Of a stretch of DNA of 39,631 nucleotides, positions 32,706 through 39,631 are shown piece by piece. This DNA comes from CALCCV01 sp964388665 (GTDB lineage: Bacteria; Bdellovibrionota; Bdellovibrionia; Bdellovibrionales; Bdellovibrionaceae): positions 1 to 39,631 of the forward strand of contig CAYMBJ010000037.1 in assembly GCA_964388665.1 (NCBI GenBank), read 5' to 3'. Position 1 is the first letter of the stretch. Each line of letters begins with the position of its first letter. The position numbers were made by a program, and so were the translations under genes. Under the pieces are notes generated by a model. The model made no database searches. It saw only the letters and a list, made by a program, of their open reading frames with translations, and was not told the origin of the DNA.

Positions 32706-34267
32706 AGAACCGAAATCTATACGCAATCGTTGTCACCTTCAATCCAAACGATGAGCTAGAAAACAGCATCCTCAATTTGGCGGAACTGTGCACTGAAGTC
32801 ATTATTGTCGACAACCACTCACGCTCAGGCAAAGAGATATTGGAATCTGTCTCCTGGCTGAAAAATGTACGAATATTGAGAAATGATTTTAATTTGGGAA
32901 TTGCCACCGCATTGAATATGGGAGTCAAGTCTGCGCTTGATCGTGGAGCTGAGTGGATTTTAACTCTCGATCAAGACACGTTTTTGTTTGAAGATTCCTT
33001 GCGAAAACTATTTGCCGCCTACGACAGCCATACCGATAAAGAAAGCATCGGAATACTTGCGCCAATCCACTACGACAAGTTGACCGGCTATCAGAGCCGC
33101 GGCGTTCGTGGTCTTCAGGGTCCATACACTCCTCGCGAAATTGTGATGTCCTCCGGCAACCTGATCCCTCGGCACACATTTGAAAAAGTGGGCTTCTATG
33201 ACGATGATTTGTTTATCGAATATGTTGATCATGACTTTTGTTTGCGCGCACGCAAAATGAATCTCGAGATTATCATCGTCAAGGACGCCCATATGGCGCA
33301 TTCCCTAGGCGAAGTGCGAAAGCATCGCTTTGGTCCTTTCTTCTTTTTTTCACACAATTACCTTCCAGTGCGACGCTATTATCGCGCCCGCAATCGGCTG
33401 GTGCTCTATCGACGTCAGTTCGGGCGCTGGATCATTCAGGATCAGATTTTCGCAATCAAAGATCTCGTTAAAATTCTATTAGTAGAAAAGGATCGCTGGA
33501 AAAAGGTAAAGGCCACAATTTCGGGAACTTTTGACGGCCTGCTCTCACGCATGGGCAATTATGATGGCGCCACCCACAGAACTCCAAAGGCACAAAAGTA
33601 TTTTGTGGAATTTCGCGAAGAGATTGTCCCCCTTTTGCCAGAAGGACCGGCCGGCAAAGTCATGGACATCGGCTGCGGATCCGGCGAAACCTCAGGCTAC
33701 CTTAAATCCACCGGCCGCTTTAAATGGGTCTGCGGGGTCGAAGGTGATCCCGACGCCGCCATTGCCGCTCGTCAAAAGCTTGACCAAGTCCTCGAAGGCG
33801 ATATCGAGTCCATTGACTTTCCCTTTGAAGAAAACACTTTCGACGTAATCCTCACTCTCGATATCCTCGAGCACCTGATCGACCCCTGGAGCACCGTCGA
33901 AAAGCTTTATAAATTGTTAAAGCCTGGCGGTCACCTAGTTGTAAGTATTCCCAATGTTCGCCACTACAGCGTTCTCATCCCACTGCTTTTCCTTTCTGAC
34001 TGGAGATACACCCAAGAAGGCCTCCTCGACTCCACCCACATCCGGTTCTTTACAAAAAAATCCTGCCGATCCCTCTTTGCCGAAACCGATCTCGAAATCG
34101 TCAAGACCGACCATACCGGCGCCAAGAAAGGCATCGGTCGCCTCCTGCGCCTCATCTCCTTCCAGCTCTTCAAAGACTTCTTCATCTTCCAAAACCTACT
34201 CACTCTCCGCAAACCCGAGGCTAAATCTGTGGCTGCGGCTGCGGCTGAAGCTGCGCAATCTAAATGA
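32702..34267 (+). CDS. Fusion of GT2 glycosyltransferase and class I methyltransferase
   Basis: Residues 1-290 are a rhamnosyltransferase-type GT2: AIVVTFNPNDELE near 8, IIVDNHS at 34-40, RNDFNLGIATALNMG at 60-74, TLDQDT at 88-93 (D-Q-D metal site), and YDDDLFIEYVDHDFCLRAR near 166-184. Residues about 298-521 are a class I SAM methyltransferase: VMDIGCGSGET at 320-330, GVEGDPDAA near 345, LTLDILEHLIDPWSTVEKLY near 386, LKPGGHLVVSIPNVRHYS near 407, and LDSTHIRFFTKKS, a motif common in LPS-locus methyltransferases. The two activities could add a sugar and then methylate it or its carrier. DNA of the second half is visibly richer in G and C from about 33590, suggesting the domain was gained from elsewhere. 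The tail is Ala-rich. ATG overlaps the previous stop by four bases. Confidence 0.88.
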   Translation: MKNRNLYAIVVTFNPNDELENSILNLAELCTEVIIVDNHSRSGKEILESVSWLKNVRILRNDFNLGIATALNMGVKSALDRGAEWILTLDQDTFLFEDSLRKLFAAYDSHTDKESIGILAPIHYDKLTGYQSRGVRGLQGPYTPREIVMSSGNLIPRHTFEKVGFYDDDLFIEYVDHDFCLRARKMNLEIIIVKDAHMAHSLGEVRKHRFGPFFFFSHNYLPVRRYYRARNRLVLYRRQFGRWIIQDQIFAIKDLVKILLVEKDRWKKVKATISGTFDGLLSRMGNYDGATHRTPKAQKYFVEFREEIVPLLPEGPAGKVMDIGCGSGETSGYLKSTGRFKWVCGVEGDPDAAIAARQKLDQVLEGDIESIDFPFEENTFDVILTLDILEHLIDPWSTVEKLYKLLKPGGHLVVSIPNVRHYSVLIPLLFLSDWRYTQEGLLDSTHIRFFTKKSCRSLFAETDLEIVKTDHTGAKKGIGRLLRLISFQLFKDFFIFQNLLTLRKPEAKSVAAAAAEAAQSK

Positions 34268-34492
34268 TATTGAAATCCAATCATTACTTGAAAGCAACCG
34301 GCAATAACCCCAAACTCATTGCGATCGAGTCTATCTTGCGTAATTCACAGCCAATCGAGACTAGTCAATTAGCGAAATCGGTAAATGGCATCTCCCAAGT
34401 GAGGCCTAGCGCTAACCTAGAAATCAATCTGATCTTCAATTCTGATAGTGCTCAATCCCGGAACGCACATTAACTGTTAAATCTATAGCAGA

Positions 34493-36250
34493 TTATGAAA
34501 GCCGAATTGGAATGGTTGGCAACAGCATTTTTGGTAAAATCTGCAATGAATATTTGCGGCATATATGAATTAAATCAGAGTTGTCTATTGTATCAGAACA
34601 CAAAATAGGTCGGCTAACCCTCGCTTCACAGTTAATCATCGTGAAATTACCGGTAGCGCGAATAGCGTCAAAATCATAAATTACAATATCCGATTCAGAA
34701 ATCCAATCGATTTTAGCTTCTGCTTGAGAAAGCCCTATGACCGACACACTTTCTGATCGTATCTGCTCAAACCCCACATTGGTTTTTAATGTCTCAATAG
34801 AGTTAGAGTCAAAACCAATTAAAATAAGTCGTTGTCGCCCTTTTAGCTCCACTTCTTCCAAATATTCTCTCGTAAGAACTACTTGGTTCTTCACGTTCGC
34901 AAGAGGCAGCGAAATAATGATGCTAGTTCCTTTGCCGATCTTAGTAACGATATCAAGTTTACCATTCAGACCTTCCACTGTTTTTCGTGCATGATAGAGC
35001 CCCAGCCCAGATCCAGATTCAGATCCAGATCCAGAACTTTGCTCCGCTTTGCCGAAAGTAAATCCATATTGTCCGATTCTATCCTTAATCTCATCTGGTA
35101 TACCAGATCCTTGATCAATAACCTTTACTATCGCTGCTGTTGCCGAATTTGATAATTCAATATTCACAGATTTCTCAAATGACTGATACGATTCCACAGC
35201 GTTATCTATGAGATTAGATAGCATTGCCTGGAAATCCCTTTTGGATATCACTATCTCGAGCGGCACACTCGATAGATCAATTAGAGTAATTGTCGTTTTC
35301 GTATTGAGCAGCGCTCGCTTTTCATTGACAATCTGTTTCGCAAGTGAAACAAGATTGAATTTCACAATATAGTCATTGACAAAATTTTCGCTATCCAACT
35401 TTCTCTGTTCATCAGAATTTTGTATATAGCTTCGTTTTAAAAGTGAGTCAGCAATCTCTGATACTCTGGTAGTTGCATTCCTCAAAAGATCACGTTTATC
35501 CTTTGATACTTCATTCAAATTGGAGCTAATTAGGTTAATTGCAGACAATGGCGATCGAATGTCATGGGCGACCTGGCGAAACATCCTGTTGAGAGCCTCT
35601 GTTCTTTCCGCATCTATACTTCGAATGGCTAAATCAGCAAGAGATCGAACTGGTAAAAAGGAAATCTTTCCCATGAGTCTTGAGTCACGATTTTTTGATG
35701 AAATGATTTGGTGCGCAACTCGCAGAGATACAATCACCGGCCAAGCCGACCCCAATAGCAGCAAGCCAGAAATCAATACGGCAACGCCACTGGCAAGACT
35801 TGCGAACAAGAAGATTTCTTTTCTTTCTGGAAGCTGATGGCACTTATCAACAGATATTTGCACCTCATAAGGGTTGAGAGATGAAGGATAGGAATACTCT
35901 TTCGCTTTAGTTACAATGCACCTAGTAGGTATATCTGAGTCTAAACTCCAACTCGCATATAAATAGTTATCCGCACCTCCAAAAATTTTAACATCTACGA
36001 TATTTCGCTCAGAAACCGCAGGAGTCCCCATCAATTGTTTAAGCTGCTGAGAGGCGATGTTACTTGAATGAAGCCTTGCGAAAGTCAACGGGCCCGACTC
36101 TATCGAGTCAAAAACTAAATCTACAATGTTGTCTTGAACTTTATCTGAAACACCCGATGCCAATCGATTTGAAATGGAAATGCTAAGGACAGCAGATCCA
36201 ATCAATCCTACTGCAATAAAAAAGAGTAGTAGGTTTGCCGATATTTTCAT
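34493..36250 (-). CDS. Membrane sensor histidine kinase with divergent receiver-like C-terminus
   Basis: Inner-membrane signal kinase of 585 residues. Seen: helix 1 at about 6-28; a periplasmic sensor of roughly 115 residues with Cys111 and Cys137; helix 2 at about 146-172; phosphoacceptor H229 in the box RQVAHDIRSPLSAIN; N box SNLIDNAVES near 345-354; G1 box VIDQGSGIPDEI near 377; F box YGFTFGKA; and G2 GSGLGLYHARKTVEG near 413-427. The ATP lid carries a Ser-Gly run from a 6-base repeat. Residues 470-585 look receiver-like, with one acid (D481) where receivers have a pair, DIVIYDFD with D526 as possible acceptor, and PK at K574. It overlaps the upstream gene by four bases (ATGA) and ends the operon. 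No separate response regulator is present. Confidence 0.85.
   Translation of the reverse strand: MKISANLLLFFIAVGLIGSAVLSISISNRLASGVSDKVQDNIVDLVFDSIESGPLTFARLHSSNIASQQLKQLMGTPAVSERNIVDVKIFGGADNYLYASWSLDSDIPTRCIVTKAKEYSYPSSLNPYEVQISVDKCHQLPERKEIFLFASLASGVAVLISGLLLLGSAWPVIVSLRVAHQIISSKNRDSRLMGKISFLPVRSLADLAIRSIDAERTEALNRMFRQVAHDIRSPLSAINLISSNLNEVSKDKRDLLRNATTRVSEIADSLLKRSYIQNSDEQRKLDSENFVNDYIVKFNLVSLAKQIVNEKRALLNTKTTITLIDLSSVPLEIVISKRDFQAMLSNLIDNAVESYQSFEKSVNIELSNSATAAIVKVIDQGSGIPDEIKDRIGQYGFTFGKAEQSSGSGSESGSGLGLYHARKTVEGLNGKLDIVTKIGKGTSIIISLPLANVKNQVVLTREYLEEVELKGRQRLILIGFDSNSIETLKTNVGFEQIRSESVSVIGLSQAEAKIDWISESDIVIYDFDAIRATGNFTMINCEARVSRPILCSDTIDNSDLIHICRKYSLQILPKMLLPTIPIRLS
35007..35036 (-). 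repeat. Five-unit 6-bp repeat in the kinase ATP-lid region
   Basis: Five consecutive hexamers (CCAGAT, CCAGAT, TCAGAT, CCAGAT, CCAGAA on the plus strand) encode the Ser-Gly/Ser-Glu run just before the G2 box. Copy changes keep the reading frame and would lengthen or shorten the ATP lid. Confidence 0.85.
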
Positions 36251-37656
36251 TTAGAAACAGTACTCCTTTGCGAAAAATTAACTTCGCCAGTTGCGTCCCA
36301 GGTTAATTTTACTTTTAATGATTTTTTGGAAAATGCACATATTTGCCGTCTAGCAACGGGAGCCAATGCAAATTCTGACAAAGCCGTAGTCTCAAAACTG
36401 TGTAATATCGAGTCATCAGGCGGGATGGTCGATGCCGAATTATTTGAAATCTTTCTCAAAATACTCTGTGTCCTCGGCGCACCACTAATGAGAGAAGTTA
36501 CATGTGCCCATTTCAGCAGATCTTGTAAAATTACATGACGGCCGTTATGAATACCTGAAGACAGCACCTGAGCATCAAATTTACTTTGTTCCGCCGGCAA
36601 CTGAACAAAATTCACTGACAATTGACTCTTTTTAGCAAAATTTGACAGCACCTGCCGAAAAATTGGAATCTCGTAGGCAAGCACAAACTTCTTCTTCCTT
36701 AGGGACAGAGGCATCGGAGCCTTCGGCCAACCAAATTTGGACTCAAACCCAGCCTCACCTTTTAAAAAAAAGCTATCCACCGCTACAATTTCTGCTTTAT
36801 CTGATTGAGAGAAAGCCAATCGTATCCAAGCAATCAATGCCCGTCTTTCCTCAATCGAAAGCTTTGTAGTGTTTGTTTGTACTGTGATAGCTTGGCTGTT
36901 TGTTGTTCTTTCATATGTATAGAGATCCATATTTGCATTCAGTGACTCTGAGTAAAGCCCATACTCAGCATTTGTACAGGCCTCTCCATTGACAATGGCT
37001 ATATTTTCATTACCAACTCGAACGTGAGGAGTTCCAAGAATCCAGATAATTGGGTTCTTACCTAATACCTCCGGACTTTCTGTAGTGTTTGCTCTAGATA
37101 GCTTCACTGGCCAAAAGCGATTGTGGCGTGAATTTGAGGACAAAGCTTCTCTAAAAACCCCATTCAAATTATCAATTTTCGATTCGAAAGTCAGCTTGAA
37201 GGTCAAGTCATCGATCAGCAAAACACCTTCATACGATTTTGAGTACCAATCGCCAGAATTTATGTTCCTATTCACTCCCTTTATTTTAACTCTCTCTCCA
37301 AGAGGACGAAACTGCAACCCCTTCACAATACTGTAGGCAGCCTCTCTGGAATTCAGAACAGATCCATCATTCCATTTAATATTTGAATTAATCTTTCCAG
37401 TAAAACTCAATCCATCAGGAGAGAACTCAAACTTTTCTAATAGACCTTCAGTTTTTGAGTCCGTAGAAATATATGATCGCAGTAGTTGTAGGTACGCTAA
37501 ATCTTTACCATCAACAATTTCTCTAAATGGATTCAAGTCGATTTTATTAACTGGAACACAGTATTTGTATGTCATTAATTCGCCCCTAGCTTGAGTAAAC
37601 CTTTCCACAAACATCGCAAAAATCATGATAGAAAAAAAGAAACAATACCTAGCCAC
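36247..37656 (-). CDS. Periplasmic family-5 solute-binding-protein-like protein
   Basis: Resembles the extracellular peptide/nickel binding proteins (SBP_bac_5; OppA/DppA type), and may act here as a ligand sensor for the coupled kinase rather than in transport. Seen: a signal peptide at residues 1-25 (basic start, FFFSIMIFAMF core, A-R-G end); then YCVPVNKIDLNPF, LLRSYISTD, LEKFEFSPDGLSFTGKINSN and IKWNDGSVLNSREAAYSIVKG near 92-115, the typical S-x-D-G-x-x-x-x-F-x-L / W-x-D-G-x-P-x-x-A-x-D pattern of the family. Length (469) is somewhat short. No ABC permease or ATPase lies nearby. The start is GTG 37656, directly adjoining the upstream TAA; its 3' end overlaps the kinase by four bases. Confidence 0.65.
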   Translation of the reverse strand: MARYCFFFSIMIFAMFVERFTQARGELMTYKYCVPVNKIDLNPFREIVDGKDLAYLQLLRSYISTDSKTEGLLEKFEFSPDGLSFTGKINSNIKWNDGSVLNSREAAYSIVKGLQFRPLGERVKIKGVNRNINSGDWYSKSYEGVLLIDDLTFKLTFESKIDNLNGVFREALSSNSRHNRFWPVKLSRANTTESPEVLGKNPIIWILGTPHVRVGNENIAIVNGEACTNAEYGLYSESLNANMDLYTYERTTNSQAITVQTNTTKLSIEERRALIAWIRLAFSQSDKAEIVAVDSFFLKGEAGFESKFGWPKAPMPLSLRKKKFVLAYEIPIFRQVLSNFAKKSQLSVNFVQLPAEQSKFDAQVLSSGIHNGRHVILQDLLKWAHVTSLISGAPRTQSILRKISNNSASTIPPDDSILHSFETTALSEFALAPVARRQICAFSKKSLKVKLTWDATGEVNFSQRSTVSK

Positions 37657-39210
37657 TTACAAGGCCTCAATTTTTTTCTTAATTAAATCAGGTGATTGGA
37701 TCACCGCATCGGTTAAAAGAATATCTAGTTGCAACCTAGCAGCAATATCATTCCGCTGAAGACCAGTGGCGCCTTTTGCTATACATAATAGGTTCACGCA
37801 TCTTCGATTAAATATATCTTTTTTTAGTAGGACATCTGTTAAGTGATTTGAATCGAATCTAGAGACTTTAATTTCTCTTAATTCGTTCCGTAGACTAATC
37901 TCTTTATCCTTTATCAATGAGTTTCTCGGGTGATCCTTAATTTCTAAGACCCTTGCAATTTCGCTTAGCGCACGCTTTCCAATTCCCAGATCAGGAGCGA
38001 CAAACCTAACTAAAGGATTATTCGATTCGGAATCAATGGGTCTTGAATATACTACAGAATGACCCATTACTTTAAAATCACGAAAAGATATCTGAACGGA
38101 TGAAGTACTATTCACAGAGGCTAGGTCGTATTTAATAATCTCTAAATCAGTACTTTCTTCCGGAAAGTCTATTACGGCAAATACATATTGATCAGCATTG
38201 GCGAAACCCAACAACAAATAATCAAAGATTCTGTATCCGGAAACCCAGCCAACAACTCCATTCAAAAGAAAGTCTTGATCAACCTTTGTTGATTGGAGAG
38301 GTCTATCCCCTGGTTTGGCCAGATGCGTAGTTGCAAGTCCACAAAACTGATGGCCCCCGGCAATGGCACTCCAAACCTCTTTGCGTCTAAGCTGCCAGGA
38401 TTGATGATACCGGAGTCGATCCACCGCATTCATGTGCTGCCAGATTGTAAAGGCAAGGGCTGTCGAAGCAAAAAAAGTCGCTTCTAATTCATCATTGCTC
38501 ATCAATAGAACGCCACCTTGGTTTCGCGCCCTTAAGGCCGAAAACACTTTAGGGATCTGCTCTTTTAGTAGGTCATAATCTTCAGCCAACGCTGTTGCCA
38601 TTGGCGCGATCGACTCTGAAATTAATCTATCAAAATCAAGCGGATCCTCAGTTGCAGAGCCCGCGCAAAAAGTTGAATTACATTTAATCATATTGAAAAA
38701 AAAGCTATTCAATCTGTTGAGATTACCTCCGACAGATTGCATCAGCTCACTGGCTCTAGGTAAAACTTCTAATGATTCCGGCTCCATCGCCCCAAAATTG
38801 AAAATGTACGATGTCATCCAGTTCAATCTTTCGCCATGACATTCCAAACGAGATTGCTGGCTGATATAATCAACGTATAAGATACCGGAGTGATGAAAAA
38901 ACTTTCCCTTTGCTATCCGGTCACAAAATTTCTGGTATTTTTCCGTTTCAAGAATAAGTGCATGCCATATCGCATCCATTTTTTTGCAACCCGGAAAAAA
39001 AAGCTGGTGATTTGAAACAGATACAAGATAAAGATATCGAATCAACTCTCTCAACAGAAGATACATTTCCTGTACATTGTCAATTTTAACTTTCTCTTGA
39101 ATCTTAGCGATAGTCTGAATGTCTAAAAAATCAGAGATTGATCTGGACTCACTTCCAAAACGGAATCTCTTTCCAAAAAGCATGGACTCATAACTCGGTG
39201 GCGAGCTCAC
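37657..39210 (-). CDS. Fusion of GRDP-like D-x-x-W-H domain with acyl-CoA-dehydrogenase-like flavoprotein
   Basis: Residues about 45-115 contain LRELIRYLYLV then GCKKMDAIWHALILETEKYQKF and C-D-R-I-A-K-G-K-F-F-H-H (given in parts). This matches the D-x-x-W-H-x-x-I-x-x-T-x-x-Y-x-x-F-C ... H-H signature of glycine-rich-domain-protein-like (GRDP/DUF1399-related) proteins, whose biochemical role is unknown. Residues about 190-500 resemble an acyl-CoA dehydrogenase: an N-helical part with FSALRARNQGGVLL, the middle beta domain with CGLATTHLAKPGDRP and FLLNGVVGWVSGYRIFDYL near 290-335, then LEIIKYDLASVNSTSSVQIS with a VMGHSVVY strand and a helical tail. No clear catalytic Glu is visible. The start is GTG 39210, overlapping the upstream stop as GTGA. 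The substrate is unknown; a flavin-dependent redox role is inference. Confidence 0.6.
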   Translation of the reverse strand: MSSPPSYESMLFGKRFRFGSESRSISDFLDIQTIAKIQEKVKIDNVQEMYLLLRELIRYLYLVSVSNHQLFFPGCKKMDAIWHALILETEKYQKFCDRIAKGKFFHHSGILYVDYISQQSRLECHGERLNWMTSYIFNFGAMEPESLEVLPRASELMQSVGGNLNRLNSFFFNMIKCNSTFCAGSATEDPLDFDRLISESIAPMATALAEDYDLLKEQIPKVFSALRARNQGGVLLMSNDELEATFFASTALAFTIWQHMNAVDRLRYHQSWQLRRKEVWSAIAGGHQFCGLATTHLAKPGDRPLQSTKVDQDFLLNGVVGWVSGYRIFDYLLLGFANADQYVFAVIDFPEESTDLEIIKYDLASVNSTSSVQISFRDFKVMGHSVVYSRPIDSESNNPLVRFVAPDLGIGKRALSEIARVLEIKDHPRNSLIKDKEISLRNELREIKVSRFDSNHLTDVLLKKDIFNRRCVNLLCIAKGATGLQRNDIAARLQLDILLTDAVIQSPDLIKKKIEAL

Positions 39211-39488
39211 TGGGAATCTACTGCTTTACTCATACATGGATTGCTGGTTGTAAAGCTTGGCCTTTCTCCTTCCAGACCAAGCTTGTTTAATATTTCCATA
39301 TCATCAATTGAAAAGTGTATTGTGTCGCCACATGAATTGGTTAAACAAACTGTGCCATCAGAACACCGCTGCAGGTATGCCCTTATTCCATCTGCAGTGT
39401 ATACTTCTTGTCCTTCAGAAACTTCTGATATGCTGATGACGGCCAATAGCAGCCCAACCGATATATTCGACCAATTTGATTTTAGCAT
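39207..39488 (-). CDS. Small secreted protein with four cysteines
   Basis: A 93-residue protein. Residues about 1-26 form a signal peptide (M-L-K-S-N-W start, SVGLLLAVIS core). The mature part has four Cys (in QRCSDG, TVCLTN, NSCGD and NPCMSK), enough for two disulfides in the periplasm. No family is recognised. The stretch DTIHFSIDDMEILNKLGL resembles a short helical segment. It begins the four-gene operon: AGGGGGGT lies just before ATG 39488, and its TGA overlaps the next start by four bases. Its partners (flavoprotein-like fusion, binding protein, kinase) raise the option that it is a processed peptide or signal, but nothing in the sequence proves that. Confidence 0.65.
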   Translation of the reverse strand: MLKSNWSNISVGLLLAVISISEVSEGQEVYTADGIRAYLQRCSDGTVCLTNSCGDTIHFSIDDMEILNKLGLEGERPSFTTSNPCMSKAVDSQ

Positions 39489-39508
39489 GCACCCCCCTAA
39501 TTAAGCCC

Positions 39509-39537
39509 CTTTTACCGGCAGTGGGTGCAACATTCAA
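39509..39537 (-). promoter_or_regulatory. Candidate promoter of the four-gene operon
   Basis: On the minus strand TTGAAT (39532-39537) and TAAAAG (39509-39514) are spaced 17 bases and each match the sigma-70 consensus in four of six positions. The start of transcription would lie near 39502, leaving a short leader with AGGGGGGT before ATG 39488. The terminal repeat arm begins 45 bases further upstream and could supply an outward promoter instead. Confidence 0.3.
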
Positions 39538-39582
39538 TTGGGACTGTAATAAATTCCAAATACCTGAGGAAAATTACATTAA

Positions 39583-39631
39583 CAGGCTCCTGAAAAACTC
39601 ATAATTTTTTGATTTTTAAATCAAAATGTTG
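39583..39631. repeat. Right arm of 49-bp terminal inverted repeat
   Basis: Exact reverse complement of 2-50. Its inner edge starts CAGGCTCCTG and is preceded by TTAA at 39579-39582. The left arm is bordered by CTAG. Both fit a Y-T-A-R target, as produced by some IS families, but the two differ, so they would be two separate insertions with the same element end facing inward. Confidence 0.75.

Noticed and set aside
34264..34473. Plus-strand open frame of 69 codons whose ATG overlaps the fusion gene stop (ATGA)
   Set aside because: The overlap is suggestive, but the protein has no fold-like pattern and there is no ribosome site. I left it out; a conserved homologue would change this.
1..39631. 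Composite transposon carrying the whole locus
   Set aside because: The inverted repeats would fit, but no transposase is visible and the tetramers next to the arms differ (CTAG, TTAA), which favours two independent insertions or a contig break.

Overview
The window reads as a surface-polysaccharide (O-antigen or capsule type) locus of a Gram-negative bacterium. Nearly every gene up to about 34.3 kb is a sugar-nucleotide enzyme, a glycosyltransferase, a methyltransferase, a multi-spanning membrane glycosyltransferase or a flippase. Composition is AT-leaning, TTG and GTG starts are frequent, and neighbouring genes often overlap by 1 to 14 bases. The lineage cannot be fixed from sequence alone. 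A Bdellovibrionota-like or other deltaproteobacterial-grade organism would fit, but that is only an impression.

Layout. (1) 1-50 and 39583-39631 are the two arms of a perfect 49-bp inverted repeat closing both ends of the window; the left arm cuts off a GT2 gene. (2) 0.9-8.1 kb holds galE, a GT-B-like glycosyltransferase, a decayed gene, and a plus-strand run of methyltransferase, CDP-glycerol-transferase-like protein, GT8 transferase and a protein of unknown family. (3) 8.26-17.76 kb is one tight nine-gene minus-strand operon. In transcription order it has a GT-C-like membrane protein, a DprE1-like FAD oxidase, a DprE2-like reductase, a polyprenyl-phosphate GT2, glucose-1-phosphate cytidylyltransferase (rfbF), an NDP-sugar epimerase, an RmlC-like cupin, a C-methyltransferase and a second SDR. 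An LhgO-like flavoenzyme diverges from it. Broken gene copies and a near-identical 58-bp direct repeat (7984 and 19327) flank this module, which suggests a cassette that arrived or was rearranged by recombination. (4) 19.5-22.9 kb carries two more membrane glycosyltransferases. (5) 23.1-29.3 kb is a plus-strand operon with a UDP-sugar dehydrogenase, a methyltransferase, a Gfo/Idh/MocA oxidoreductase, an epimerase, a second C-methyltransferase and a GT2. (6) 29.3-34.3 kb holds a Wzx-type flippase and three GT2 genes, the last fused to a methyltransferase domain.

(7) 34.5-39.5 kb is different. It is a four-gene, translationally coupled minus-strand operon: a small secreted Cys-containing protein, a fusion of a D-x-x-W-H (GRDP-like) domain with an acyl-CoA-dehydrogenase-like domain, a family-5 solute-binding-protein-like periplasmic protein, and a sensor histidine kinase with a divergent receiver-like tail. 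I know of no described system with this composition, and it is the best candidate here for something new.

How the genes may work together (inference). RfbF makes CDP-glucose. Two SDR enzymes, the cupin and the C-methyltransferase convert it to a branched sugar. The GT2 places a sugar on polyprenyl phosphate, the DprE1/DprE2-like pair may epimerise it while lipid-linked, and the GT-C protein may transfer it outside the membrane. The 23-29 kb operon may build a second branched or uronic sugar. The cytoplasmic GTs assemble the repeat unit and the flippase exports it. Short tandem repeats sit before one gene (26183-26217) and inside two coding regions (31254-31385, 35007-35036), so length variation of surface or signalling proteins is possible. 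No rRNA, tRNA, CRISPR array, transposase or phage gene was recognised.
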